Virus record (IMG/VR): IMGVR_UViG_3300004463_000242 | Coordinates: 1 to 32,106 of that record | DNA: 32,106 bases | Reading direction: 5' to 3' (one strand) | Source: a virus | Shown: positions 1 through 6,092 of the stretch, in pieces | How positions within the stretch are numbered: position 1 is the first letter of the stretch | How the letters are laid out: the number at the start of each line of letters is the position of its first letter | Made by a program: the position numbers and the translations under genes | Notes under the pieces: generated by a model | The model's database searches: none | The model's input: only the letters and a program-made list of their open reading frames with translations | What the model was told of the DNA's origin: nothing

Positions 1-392
1 GCATCAATTCCTAATTGCCGCTCCGAATGGGGTACGCGCTTTTTTCGCCTCTTTTGTGAAAGGATGAACCTAAGGATGACCTAAAAGGTGGGCCTTTTGG
101 TTGGGCCTATTCACGGTAGAAAACGTGCCGGGGACTGATTCCAATCGCTAAAGCGTTAGAGGAATTTTGACCTAATTCCCGTTCTGCCACGCGCTTTCGA
201 GCGTTTTTCCTCAGATTAGGCCGCAGGGATTAGCCGCCGCATTACCCGTACCATAGGCTTTGTTTCGGAGGAATTCGGCCTGCCATTGCCCGGTCGGTTT
301 GCGAGTAAGAATTCCGAATTCCTACCGGAATTCCCGTCCGCAATTGCCTAAGCAATTTCGGCCCTTCCTGGTAGCCGACCGCTTGCCAGGGA

Positions 393-415
393 GCGCTAAC
401 CGCGTGCGGTTGCGC
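393..415. other. GC-rich hairpin
   Basis: Arms AACCGC (398-403) and GCGGTT (406-411) are perfect inverted repeats around a GT. They extend outward as GCGC (393-396) and GCGC (412-415) with one unpaired T. This is the strongest short stem in the non-coding region. No T-run follows, so it is not a typical terminator. Confidence 0.5.
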
Positions 416-463
416 TTCACGCAGCGTACAGACTTGCAAGTAGGGTACGCAAGGGTAACCCTC

Positions 464-599
464 AAGTAGCCTTGAATCCCTGTATCCATGCGGTATCCGG
501 GATGTACCGGGGGATACCAGTAGTCAGCACCTTCCAGCTTGCTATGGTCAGCTAGCAGAATCGTTGCCTAAGTAGGCACAATCCCTTTATCCATGCGGT
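464..599. repeat. Imperfect direct repeat, about 30 bases, two copies
   Basis: The copies are 464-494 and 570-599. Both begin AAGTAG, contain AATCCCT and end TATCCATGCGGT; differences are confined to the middle. They lie 106 bases apart in the gene-free region. The second copy overlaps the small palindrome at 565-578 (TGCCTA/TAGGCA). They may be protein-binding sites or the residue of a duplication. Confidence 0.6.
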
Positions 600-932
600 T
601 TTCACACTGTCGCCTAGCCTGCAAACGAGCGCACATGACAGCAGGCAGCGCCTTAGGTGAAATGCGAAATGGAATGTCCACGAAATGTCGCCGCCCAATT
701 CCAATCCAGTTTTCCGTTTCGAAAACAATCCCCCCGACGTTTGCCGCTTTGACAACGCGCCCCAGGAGACAACAGGGATGGTCGGTACTTCATCGAGTGT
801 TTATTTTATTAGGTACATCGAAAGATTATATTTTTGAACAATCCTCAGGATTGCCGCAGCATTCCTTATTTGTTGTCTTAATCTCTGGCTTCCATAGAGG
901 AGGGCCGGAATAGTTATTTCTTAGAAAGTGTC

Positions 933-960
933 TTGCTCTACAATATTTTCCTTGTATAAT
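933..960 (+). promoter_or_regulatory. Sigma70-type promoter with no gene downstream
   Basis: A -35 element TTGCTC (933-938) and a consensus -10 TATAAT (955-960) are separated by 16 bases. Transcription would start near 967 and run rightwards. No plus-strand gene follows before 3760; the next genes, from 1239, are on the minus strand. The transcript would therefore be non-coding or antisense. Confidence 0.5.
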
Positions 961-1238
961 CGACCCACAAAGACAATTCCCGCCCTGATTTGCAAATATA
1001 GTATGACTATGCGCGGTACACATGACTATGGCCTAGAAAAGGTACAGAACCAGCATGTTTGTTTATTTAGGCAATATCCCCTTGGATATGGCACGTCCTT
1101 ACATCTGCGGCACAACCCCCCATAGTTTGCCTCAGTGATATTCGCCCATCCATACGCATTCATATTGATAGGGGACATTTGATATAGAATTTTATTCATT
1201 TGGATAACACCTATTCATATAAGGGTTTTAGAGACAAA

Positions 1239-1352
1239 TCAATATTTCCTGTCGAAATCCCTATCCTGGTTATGTAGGACCATTAGGTAGCCTCCCACAA
1301 GTGCCAGGATGGGTGTAAGAACAATAAACACAACAAGCAATAAAGTCACCAT
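1239..1352 (-). CDS. Small single-pass membrane protein, 37 aa
   Basis: This short frame encodes a hydrophobic N-terminal helix (about residues 3-26, rich in Leu, Val and Ile) followed by a short charged tail ending DRKY. A stop codon (TAG) sits directly before the ATG, which fixes the start at ATG or the adjacent GTG. The Shine-Dalgarno is weak (GGCGG seven bases upstream). It is the last gene of the overlapping minus-strand run 1239-3695, and two other members of that run also have a membrane segment. It could be a lysis or membrane accessory protein, but no family is recognised. Confidence 0.45.
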   Translation of the reverse strand: MVTLLLVVFIVLTPILALVGGYLMVLHNQDRDFDRKY

Positions 1353-1389
1353 CTAGTAACCGCCAATACAATATCCTCACGTCTTTGTT

Positions 1390-1581
1390 TCATTTAATCC
1401 TCTTACAGATTATTGCTGACTTACGCCCTTCTTTTTCCATTTGCTCCCTTGCCTTTTTTATGGCCCTCTCAGTAATAGGATTTGTGGAACAAGCAATGCG
1501 CCAATTTATATGTGGCGAAATCTCATAACCAAGTGCCTTTGATAAAAGGCGAGTAAACTCTCTATCTTGATCAGTCGCCAT
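1390..1581 (-). CDS. Hypothetical protein, 63 aa
   Basis: This is a charged, probably helical protein, with a lysine- and arginine-rich second half (motif KKAREQMEKEGRK). A good AAAGGAG ribosome-binding site lies four bases before the ATG, which is strong support for a real gene. Its start overlaps the end of the gene at 1571-1711 by 11 bases, as usual in a compact phage operon. No catalytic motif or known family is recognised. The basic character would allow nucleic acid or protein binding, but that is only inference. Confidence 0.7.
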   Translation of the reverse strand: MATDQDREFTRLLSKALGYEISPHINWRIACSTNPITERAIKKAREQMEKEGRKSAIICKRIK

Positions 1582-1711
1582 TTTTCTCCTTTATAGACTC
1601 ACTATATATCCAGAAATACATTCTGTCGGAATACTTCCATAGGCTCCAACAAAGAAGACCATAGGCAACCCAGAAGGAATAGACGAATAGATTGTCCCAA
1701 TATATTTCCAT
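1571..1711 (-). CDS. Small aromatic-rich membrane protein, 46 aa
   Basis: The frame runs from an ATG that shares its A with the upstream TAA stop (TAATG at 1711) to a TGA that overlaps the next gene by 11 bases. Both junctions are typical of translationally coupled phage genes and are the main evidence that it is real. The protein has a hydrophobic, Trp/Tyr/Phe-rich segment at about residues 8-25 and a charged C-terminus ending KEKNGD, so it should span the membrane once. Function unknown; with its small membrane neighbours it could take part in lysis or in changing the host envelope. Confidence 0.6.
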   Translation of the reverse strand: MEIYWDNLFVYSFWVAYGLLCWSLWKYSDRMYFWIYSESIKEKNGD

Positions 1712-1929
1712 TATATCCAATCTGGTGCTTTATCGACTTCAGGTATGGTTAGCCCCCACTTGTCAAACGCAATGGAAAGATCGGCAGGATGATACTCTGG
1801 ATGATTGTTCAAATATTCCTCAACATCCCAATCCAATCTTTCTGTTTCGGTAAGCCCGTAAAAGCCAATGGGCTTTCCTAAAATCAAATCATATAGAACA
1901 TACGTTGGATTTATATCTCTATTTCTCAT
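1711..1929 (-). CDS. Hypothetical acidic protein, 72 aa
   Basis: A soluble, acidic protein with regular aromatic content (motifs YVLYDLILGKPIGFYGL and WDVEEYLNNHPEYHP). It overlaps its upstream neighbour by 11 bases and its downstream neighbour by one base (TAATG), so it sits inside a coupled minus-strand operon. No known domain is recognised. The residues are compatible with a small alpha-beta fold, and nothing suggests a signal peptide or membrane segment. Confidence 0.65.
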   Translation of the reverse strand: MRNRDINPTYVLYDLILGKPIGFYGLTETERLDWDVEEYLNNHPEYHPADLSIAFDKWGLTIPEVDKAPDWI

Positions 1930-2113
1930 TTGTGGGTGAATTCTTTTTCATTTTTAGATACCAACGATTTCTTTCCTCTTCAATCTTTGGCGGACCTGGG
2001 CGATAATTGGTGTATTCCTGTAGTTCCTCATCGGTATAGTTATACAACCCTTTGAGGAAATAGAACAACCACCAATTCTCAAAAGCTTTCTTATAAGAGT
2101 CGCCAAATATCAT
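1919..2113 (-). CDS. Hypothetical protein, 64 aa
   Basis: A small protein with an aromatic N-terminal half (motif ENWWLFYFLKGLYNY), an acidic turn (TDEEL), and a basic, proline-containing C-terminal half. It overlaps the upstream gene by four bases (ATGA) and the downstream gene by 11. The aromatic stretch is not long or uniform enough to call a membrane helix with confidence. No family is recognised. Confidence 0.65.
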   Translation of the reverse strand: MIFGDSYKKAFENWWLFYFLKGLYNYTDEELQEYTNYRPGPPKIEEERNRWYLKMKKNSPTNEK

Positions 2114-2388
2114 TGTGGTGTGTAGTGTACAATAACTCCGTGAATTTGATAATTCTTTGGATTATAACAAGTTACAATAACTTCGCCTGGTTGAAGTATA
2201 TCCCAATCATCAACCTTGAATTTCTTTCCACAAGCCTTTAAAATCTTTTCGGCCATAGTTGGCGCGGTCTTTGTGTCTTCCCTTTTGGTTATGGAGTTTG
2301 AAAATATTAACACCCCAACAGCCAACACGAACATCAGCCAAAGAACAACCAACCAAAATATAATTGCCCCTCTATTCACCAACACCAT
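2110..2388 (-). CDS. Membrane-anchored protein, 92 aa
   Basis: Residues 8-29 form a clear hydrophobic helix rich in Ile, Leu, Val and Trp, preceded by Arg5. The rest (about 31-92) is a soluble domain with the motif DDWDILQPGEVIVTCYNPKNY. The likely topology is an N-terminal anchor with the soluble domain outside. The first codons lie on the left edge of a GC-rich island, while the body is AT-rich like the genes after it. It overlaps the upstream gene by 17 bases and the downstream gene by four. No ribosome-binding site is obvious, so coupling is likely. Function unknown. Confidence 0.65.
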   Translation of the reverse strand: MVLVNRGAIIFWLVVLWLMFVLAVGVLIFSNSITKREDTKTAPTMAEKILKACGKKFKVDDWDILQPGEVIVTCYNPKNYQIHGVIVHYTPQ

Positions 2389-2731
2389 CCAGGCGGGCGA
2401 GCGGGCCTATGATGCGCTTCACCCGGTCATGCTCGGGTGGGAACTCAAGGAACTGCTCGGGCGTCGCGGGCCAGTAGGTGAAGCTCTCCCGCAACGCTTC
2501 CCCAAGTTCCTCCGCGAGTTCGGCTTTCGCGGCGAGGTCACGGAGAGCAGCGCGGGCGGCCTGCGTGTTGGGACGCACGTCGTTGACGAGCACGGTGTCG
2601 ATCCAATCGAACACCCGCTCCACGGTCTGCTGGAGCTTCGCGACACCCTGGTTCTCGGCCGGACGGGTCACGGGCTTGTCGTCGCAGTTCCAGGGATAGC
2701 GGCAATCCTTGTCGCACTTGCAGACGGTCAC
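2372..2731 (-). CDS. Hypothetical protein in the GC-rich island, 119 aa
   Basis: The N-terminus carries closely spaced cysteines (CKCDKDC and a further C by residue 16) that could bind a metal. A helical region of about 80 residues rich in Ala, Leu, Glu and Arg follows. The start is GTG at 2731, overlapping the stop of the upstream gene by four bases (GTGA). The whole gene is GC-rich (39 of 60 bases at 2461-2520), unlike genes on either side, so it probably came in as a block with 2728-3495 from a higher-GC phage. No enzyme family is recognised. Confidence 0.6.
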   Translation of the reverse strand: MTVCKCDKDCRYPWNCDDKPVTRPAENQGVAKLQQTVERVFDWIDTVLVNDVRPNTQAARAALRDLAAKAELAEELGEALRESFTYWPATPEQFLEFPPEHDRVKRIIGPLARLDGVGE

Positions 2732-3495
2732 GCGCCACCCCCGTCCCCGCCGAGCAAGCGGTTGGACTCCCCGAACACAGCAGGATCAGCCTTCACCTGT
2801 CTCGCGCCACCCCCATCCGGCAGCAGCCCTGCGCGCCGCAGGTCATCACCGTGCGTCGGGTCGATCCCCCGCGGGCACGCGCCACCCCCGTCCCCGGCCA
2901 GCGCGGCACGGGCGAAGCATCCAACGCAACCGTCAAGATGCTGTCCCGCATCGGGGTCAGGTTCCGCGACGATACAGTGGTAGTCGCGGTCAATCTCCCG
3001 CAGCACGGCTTTCAGTTCGGCTACCCGGCGGTCGGCGGACTCCAACTCAGCGAGGTACCCGTCAGGCAGCGTCGTCTCCATCGCGTACACCCGGCCCTGC
3101 AACTTGTCCCGCTCCTGCTCCAGTTCGGCTACCCGGCGGGCAAGACGGGACTCCCGCTGTTCGATCCATTCCCCGATCTGCTGCATGTCGGGATCGCTGA
3201 GCAGGAAGTCCACCTCGGCTTGCAGACGGTCACGGTCAGCCTCGGCAGCCTCCGCACGCTCCTCTGCCAGCGAGATTTCTGCCTGCATCGCAGAGCGCCA
3301 GAAGTCGGAGTTGTCGCGGGCGCGAGCGGCAAGGTCGGAGAGAGCGGCGTCGAACTCGACTTGATCCGGCAGCGGGTTGGACGAGTCCGGCCGCCACGCC
3401 TCCAGCGTCTCTACGAGCGTGTCCACGTTCACGGTGTCAGCCTCCTTATATGGAGTGTTTGTATATCCCATATGGTCACCTTCAGATTCAGTCAT
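2728..3495 (-). CDS. Coiled-coil protein with cysteine motif and repeated DGGGA tail
   Basis: The protein is mostly a long coiled coil (about residues 60-170, rich in Ala, Glu, Arg and Leu). It then has a short Cys/His-containing segment (HLDGCVGCFAR), which may bind zinc, and a C-terminal tail in which DGGGA occurs three times at 24-25-residue spacing. Three starts are possible: ATG 3495, coupled by TAATG to the upstream gene; ATG 3471, behind GAAGGTG; and GTG 3432, eight bases after a perfect AAGGAGG. The GC-rich composition begins right at that last site, so GTG 3432 may be the native start and the first 21 residues a later extension. Function unknown. Confidence 0.6.
   Translation of the reverse strand: MTESEGDHMGYTNTPYKEADTVNVDTLVETLEAWRPDSSNPLPDQVEFDAALSDLAARARDNSDFWRSAMQAEISLAEERAEAAEADRDRLQAEVDFLLSDPDMQQIGEWIEQRESRLARRVAELEQERDKLQGRVYAMETTLPDGYLAELESADRRVAELKAVLREIDRDYHCIVAEPDPDAGQHLDGCVGCFARAALAGDGGGACPRGIDPTHGDDLRRAGLLPDGGGARQVKADPAVFGESNRLLGGDGGGA
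2731..2896 (-). repeat. Three-copy GC-rich repeat encoding DGGGA
   Basis: On the plus strand CGCGCCACCCCC recurs at 2731, 2803 and 2878, each time followed by GTCC or ATCC. The spacing is 72 and 75 bases, so all copies stay in one reading frame. On the minus strand each copy encodes DGGGA. In the copy at 2731 the same bases form the stop of one gene and the GTG start of the next, so the copies look like repeated gene-junction sequences. Confidence 0.7.
3441..3447 (-). promoter_or_regulatory. Strong internal ribosome-binding site at GC-island edge
   Basis: On the minus strand a perfect AAGGAGG stands eight bases before GTG 3432. It is inside the longest form of the gene 2728-3495, at residue 22. 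It is much stronger than the sites before ATG 3471 and ATG 3495 and marks the point where composition changes from AT-rich to GC-rich. Confidence 0.6.
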
Positions 3496-3695
3496 TATTT
3501 CTCAATCAGACTAGCTACATACTCAGAAAGTGTATAATAAGTCTGGCCGGTTTCCCGATCAAGAATTTCCACATAGTCCCCGTTCATTTTATCTAGCGCC
3601 TTCTTGTACTCCGGAATGCGCCCTACGTCGATAAATTGCATATATATGATTTCGCCTGTGGCGTCCTCGATTGTCACTACTGCTGGTTTGTCCAT
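3495..3695 (-). CDS. Hypothetical protein, 66 aa
   Basis: A small, probably beta-rich soluble protein (motifs VVTIEDATGEIIY and YVEILDRETGQTYYTL). The frame could also begin at GTG 3701, but ATG 3695 lies six bases after an extended -10 element (TG, one base, TACCAT) with no Shine-Dalgarno. That is the same layout as five other genes in this window, so ATG 3695 is preferred and the mRNA is probably leaderless. It is the first gene of the leftward operon that ends at 1239, and its stop overlaps the ATG at 3495. No family is recognised. Confidence 0.6.
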   Translation of the reverse strand: MDKPAVVTIEDATGEIIYMQFIDVGRIPEYKKALDKMNGDYVEILDRETGQTYYTLSEYVASLIEK

Positions 3696-3701
3696 GACCA
3701 C

Positions 3702-3710
3702 ATGGTAGCA
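3702..3710 (-). promoter_or_regulatory. Extended -10 promoter, leaderless, leftward
   Basis: On the minus strand: TG (3710-3709), one base, then TACCAT (3707-3702), then six bases to ATG 3695. Only four of six bases match TATAAT, including the first two and the last. No -35 element is evident. The predicted transcript would begin at or next to the start codon. Confidence 0.4.
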
Positions 3711-3744
3711 GAAGGATGTAAGGAACCTGTTAGCATCCCTATTG

Positions 3745-3753
3745 TGATATACT
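3745..3753 (+). promoter_or_regulatory. Extended -10 promoter, leaderless, rightward
   Basis: TG (3745-3746), A, then TATACT (3748-3753), followed by six bases and ATG 3760. The start point of transcription would fall at or next to the A of the ATG. It is back to back with the leftward promoter at 3702-3710, making a 64-base divergent control region. Confidence 0.5.
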
Positions 3754-3759
3754 GTAGCT

Positions 3760-3945
3760 ATGAGCTTAATATACTTTAGACCATTCGAACATACCGGACT
3801 TGAATATAGAGAATTAGCTGATGAACTATGGGATAGAGGATTTAAGAGTGTTTCATCAATGATTCACGATATGGCGCGAGTTCAGGAGAATCATGAAAAA
3901 ATTGCGAAAGGAATCAATGACGCTCATAGAAAGGACATATATTAG
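3760..3945 (+). CDS. Small protein with ADELW-GFK helix motif, 61 aa
   Basis: The first gene of the rightward operon 3760-5955. Residues 20-40 contain ADELW, three residues on GFK, then an H..AR ending. The same arrangement occurs at residues 12-32 of the next gene, so the two share a small helical module. The rest is short and charged. There is no Shine-Dalgarno; the start lies six bases behind an extended -10 element, so translation is probably leaderless. Function unknown; the shared module may be a dimerisation or partner-binding helix pair. Confidence 0.65.
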   Translation: MSLIYFRPFEHTGLEYRELADELWDRGFKSVSSMIHDMARVQENHEKIAKGINDAHRKDIY

Positions 3946-3947
3946 AA

Positions 3948-4454
3948 ATGATGGATGATTCAATTAAAATTAGAGCTAAAGCAGATGAACTTTGGGAAAT
4001 GGGATTTAAGGAAATGGCGGATTCTTTGCATCAGCTAGCAAGAGAGGTTGAAGCCAGAAAGAAAGAAGAATTTGAAGCCAATCATAAAAGAATTACAGCC
4101 AAGGAATTGATGGATGCTCTCATTTTCGGATTCTCTAAACCAGCTAAGGCAGTTTGGGAAGAAAAAGAGAAGGAATCTGTTTTAAAGGAAGACGATGTTG
4201 TGATTTTGGATGACAAATATATTGTTTTTCTCAGAGAAGATGAAAAAGGAAATCTGTCTTATGTGTTTCATGTAGCTGCTATTACAGAAGACCCGGTTCC
4301 ACTTGAGGATAGAGAGATTCCTTATATCAATCCATATGCGCAAAGAACCGATCCAAACATTCCCGTCAACGTAAATGAATGGGTCAAAACAAAACTAGAA
4401 AATGGAGAAGAAAATCCGTATGAACTTAGACCGCCAAAAGTCAAAACCAGGTAG
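3948..4454 (+). CDS. Hypothetical protein with ADELW-GFK module, 168 aa
   Basis: Residues 12-32 repeat the ADELW...GFK...H..AR motif of the preceding gene. A lysine/glutamate-rich helix follows, then from about residue 80 a more structured domain with beta-like stretches (DDVVILDDKYIVFLRED and LSYVFHVAAI), and a charged, proline-containing C-terminus. It starts three bases after the stop of 3760-3945 with only a weak ribosome-binding site, suggesting coupling. No known enzyme motif is visible. A truncated paralogue directly upstream suggests a local duplication. Confidence 0.65.
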   Translation: MMDDSIKIRAKADELWEMGFKEMADSLHQLAREVEARKKEEFEANHKRITAKELMDALIFGFSKPAKAVWEEKEKESVLKEDDVVILDDKYIVFLREDEKGNLSYVFHVAAITEDPVPLEDREIPYINPYAQRTDPNIPVNVNEWVKTKLENGEENPYELRPPKVKTR

Positions 4455-4596
4455 CGCCGTACAAAGATTTGGAGATTGGCGCAAAGGCGAACCTCAAGTA
4501 TTAATTGATAATCAAACATGGCTTGAGTTTGGAAAGCCAGATAAAGTTGAATTTAATATTCCGGAAAGGATGAAGAGTGAGCGACAAAGGATTTGA
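4420..4596 (+). CDS. Small basic hypothetical protein, 58 aa
   Basis: The frame opens upstream at ATG 4402, but ATG 4420 is preferred because GGAGAAG lies nine bases before it. The protein is basic at the N-terminus (NLDRQKSKPG), has a central tryptophan-containing segment (DWRKGEPQVLIDNQTW) and ends in a charged stretch. It overlaps the upstream gene by 35 bases and the downstream gene by 20, so it is embedded in a coupled operon. No family is recognised. Confidence 0.5.
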   Translation: MNLDRQKSKPGSAVQRFGDWRKGEPQVLIDNQTWLEFGKPDKVEFNIPERMKSERQRI

Positions 4597-4996
4597 TAAG
4601 CTAGATAGTGCAGATGCTATTCTTAGGCTCTCTTCTCCGGTTGGAATGGAGAACGGAGTAAAACAAGTAATTATCCGCCATTGCGGATTCGAACTGTATA
4701 ATACAAGACCTTATCACAATTATGAAACATGGAGCGATGGATATTTGATTTTAGGAACTAAGGATGGAAAAGCAAAATCATTTGACTGGTTTCTAGAGCA
4801 ATATAGATTGCCTGTTAAAGATAGAGCAGAATTGTTTTTAATTGTGTCTGCTGAAGATTTAGATGATGCTGCTTTTAAAGTCGCCAAAGAATTAAGACAG
4901 ACAGACAAGATTTTAGAATGGTGTAATCGCGTCTTAAGCAAAGGAACAAATCGGGCGCTTTCTCTAAGAAAGAAGTTTTCTAATGTTAGAAGCTAA
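4577..4996 (+). CDS. Hypothetical protein, 139 aa
   Basis: The start is GTG at 4577 with GGAAAGGA six bases upstream, a good ribosome-binding site. The protein mixes beta-type (VKQVIIRHCGFELY, GYLILGTKDG) and helical segments and ends with a basic stretch (RALSLRKKF). It overlaps the next gene, a macro-domain protein, by 14 bases, so the two are probably made together. No catalytic motif is recognised. A role linked to the macro-domain neighbour is possible only by position. Confidence 0.6.
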   Translation: MSDKGFDKLDSADAILRLSSPVGMENGVKQVIIRHCGFELYNTRPYHNYETWSDGYLILGTKDGKAKSFDWFLEQYRLPVKDRAELFLIVSAEDLDDAAFKVAKELRQTDKILEWCNRVLSKGTNRALSLRKKFSNVRS

Positions 4997-5429
4997 AGGA
5001 AATATGTGGGATGCAAATGTTGATGCATTTGTAATCACAACAAATGGATTTGTTAAGAAAAATGGTGAAGCTGTAATGGGACGCGGTTGTGCTTTTGAAG
5101 CAAAACAAAAAATTCCTAGAATTTCAAAGGATTTAGGGAGGGACTTAAGAAATGGTAATAATATTCCATATTGCTATGGATATGAAAACGAAAAAGGAGA
5201 ATCAATTGTTGTCTATACCCTGCCAGTAAAACATAATTGGTGGGAAGAAGCTGATCTAGAATTAATTGAAAAATCCTTGCCGCTCCTTATTGATCTTGTT
5301 GATTTGTTTGGCGATCAAAAGCTTGCCATGCCAAGACCTGGATGTGGAAATGGAAAACTTGATTGGGATGAAGTAAAACCAATTATTGAAAAATATTTGG
5401 ATGATAGATTTATAGTTTATGATTACTAA
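4983..5429 (+). CDS. Macro-domain protein (ADP-ribose / ADP-ribose-1''-phosphate type)
   Basis: The 148 residues fit a single macro domain. Near the N-terminus are the strand DAFVITTNGFV and the glycine loop MGRGCAF, which in macro domains surround the ADP-ribose pyrophosphates. Near the C-terminus MPRPGCGNGKLDW matches the second binding loop as in Poa1-type ADP-ribose-1''-phosphatases. Such proteins bind ADP-ribose, remove it from targets or dephosphorylate ADP-ribose-1''-phosphate. It overlaps a metallophosphoesterase gene by 11 bases, which suggests a shared job on nucleotide products such as those of NAD-dependent host defence; that role is inference. The fold assignment is fairly sure, the substrate is not. 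Confidence 0.75.
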   Translation: MLEAKGNMWDANVDAFVITTNGFVKKNGEAVMGRGCAFEAKQKIPRISKDLGRDLRNGNNIPYCYGYENEKGESIVVYTLPVKHNWWEEADLELIEKSLPLLIDLVDLFGDQKLAMPRPGCGNGKLDWDEVKPIIEKYLDDRFIVYDY

Positions 5430-5955
5430 AGACACCTGGATAATAAGCGATACTCATTTTGGGCACAAGAACATAATTCGGTTTTGCGACCGTCCTCATA
5501 ACCATGAGGATGTAATGATCCATAACTGGAAGATGACTGTGAATCCAGATGATACAATTCTTCATCTTGGTGATGTTGCTTTTGGCAACCCTAAAGAGAT
5601 TTATTATTGGGCGAACATCATAAAAGAAGAACTTCCTGGCCGTAAGTTCCTTATCAAAGGTAATCATGATCATTCAAGATCAATGAAAATCTACAAAGGC
5701 ATCTTCGAGGTTGTCGATCCTTTCGTTCAGGACTTTTCAGACGTAAAATTTTTCTTTTCACACTATCCAGACCATCCAACTTCAATGGAGTGGGATATAA
5801 ATGTGCATGGTCATATTCACAATAATCCTCTTCGTGGAGAATTTTCTCCAATGGTTGATCTTGACAAAATTTATGAGAATGTCAGTATTGAAATGACAAA
5901 TTATGCTCCGATTAAGATGGAAAAGATTCTTATGAAGTGGGGCGTACCTTTTTAG
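5419..5955 (+). CDS. Calcineurin-like metallophosphoesterase, 178 aa
   Basis: All metal-binding blocks of the family are present in order: D11-x-H13 in SDTHFGH, GDVAF at 51-55 (D52), GNHD at 81-84 (N82, H83), SHYP at 114-117 (H115) and HGHIH at 130-134. This is a complete two-metal phosphoesterase of the small, single-domain type. Possible substrates are cyclic nucleotides, nucleotide phosphates or RNA ends; the sequence does not choose. The gene overlaps the macro-domain gene by 11 bases and is the last of its operon, followed by a strong terminator. It is distinct from the longer HTH-containing metallophosphoesterase at 11986-13068. Confidence 0.85.
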   Translation: MITKDTWIISDTHFGHKNIIRFCDRPHNHEDVMIHNWKMTVNPDDTILHLGDVAFGNPKEIYYWANIIKEELPGRKFLIKGNHDHSRSMKIYKGIFEVVDPFVQDFSDVKFFFSHYPDHPTSMEWDINVHGHIHNNPLRGEFSPMVDLDKIYENVSIEMTNYAPIKMEKILMKWGVPF

Positions 5956-5991
5956 ATAAAACGTCACAAAAATAGCATTTTTGAGCAAGTT

Positions 5992-6015
5992 AAAGGCCCA
6001 TTTTGGGCCTTTTTT
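5992..6015 (+). terminator. Rho-independent terminator
   Basis: Arms AAAGGCCCA (5992-6000) and TGGGCCTTT (6004-6012) are perfectly complementary around TTT and run into further T (6013-6015). It ends the operon 3760-5955. A weaker AT-only hairpin (CAAAAAT / ATTTTTG) lies just upstream, before 5985. Confidence 0.85.
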
Positions 6016-6076
6016 GTATAAAAAAGACGTTTTTGCGAGAGTTGAGGCCAATAATAGGCTGTTTCCTCTTATTTTC

Positions 6077-6085
6077 TGTTAAAAT
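6077..6085 (+). promoter_or_regulatory. Extended -10 promoter, leaderless
   Basis: TG (6077-6078), T, then TAAAAT (6080-6085), seven bases, then ATG 6093. No Shine-Dalgarno is present. It comes soon after the terminator at 5992-6015, as expected for a new transcription unit. Confidence 0.5.
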
Positions 6086-6092
6086 CACCAAT

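Larger units (their letters stand above)
1..1238. other. Long non-coding, structure-rich region
   Basis: No reading frame here has a convincing start, ribosome-binding site or protein-like composition. The first 920 bases or so are more GC-rich than the AT-rich part that follows. They contain many short AATT-centred words, four GAATTC sites between 271 and 333, several short palindromes (342-357, 398-411, 565-578), a small stem followed by five T (192-208), and an imperfect 30-base direct repeat. From about 930 there is a good plus-strand promoter with no gene downstream. The block could be a control region, an origin, a genome end or a non-coding RNA locus; the sequence does not decide between these. 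Confidence 0.6.

Noticed and set aside
271-333. GAATTC cluster as a restriction-related feature
   Set aside because: Four sites close together are notable, but nothing nearby encodes a restriction or modification protein; treated only as part of the AATT-rich pattern.
242-1125. Short open frames on both strands in the first 1.1 kb
   Set aside because: None has a ribosome-binding site, protein-like composition or the tight overlaps seen elsewhere.
2216-3537. Long plus-strand open frames of 255, 163 and 228 codons opposite the minus-strand genes
   Set aside because: They are antisense in a GC-rich island where stop codons are rare. Their composition is low-complexity (Arg, Pro, Ser) and the minus-strand frames have overlaps and ribosome-binding sites.
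6003-6092. Upstream extension of the zinc-ribbon gene
   Set aside because: It begins within the terminator hairpin at 5992-6015, and ATG 6093 has its own promoter at the right distance.
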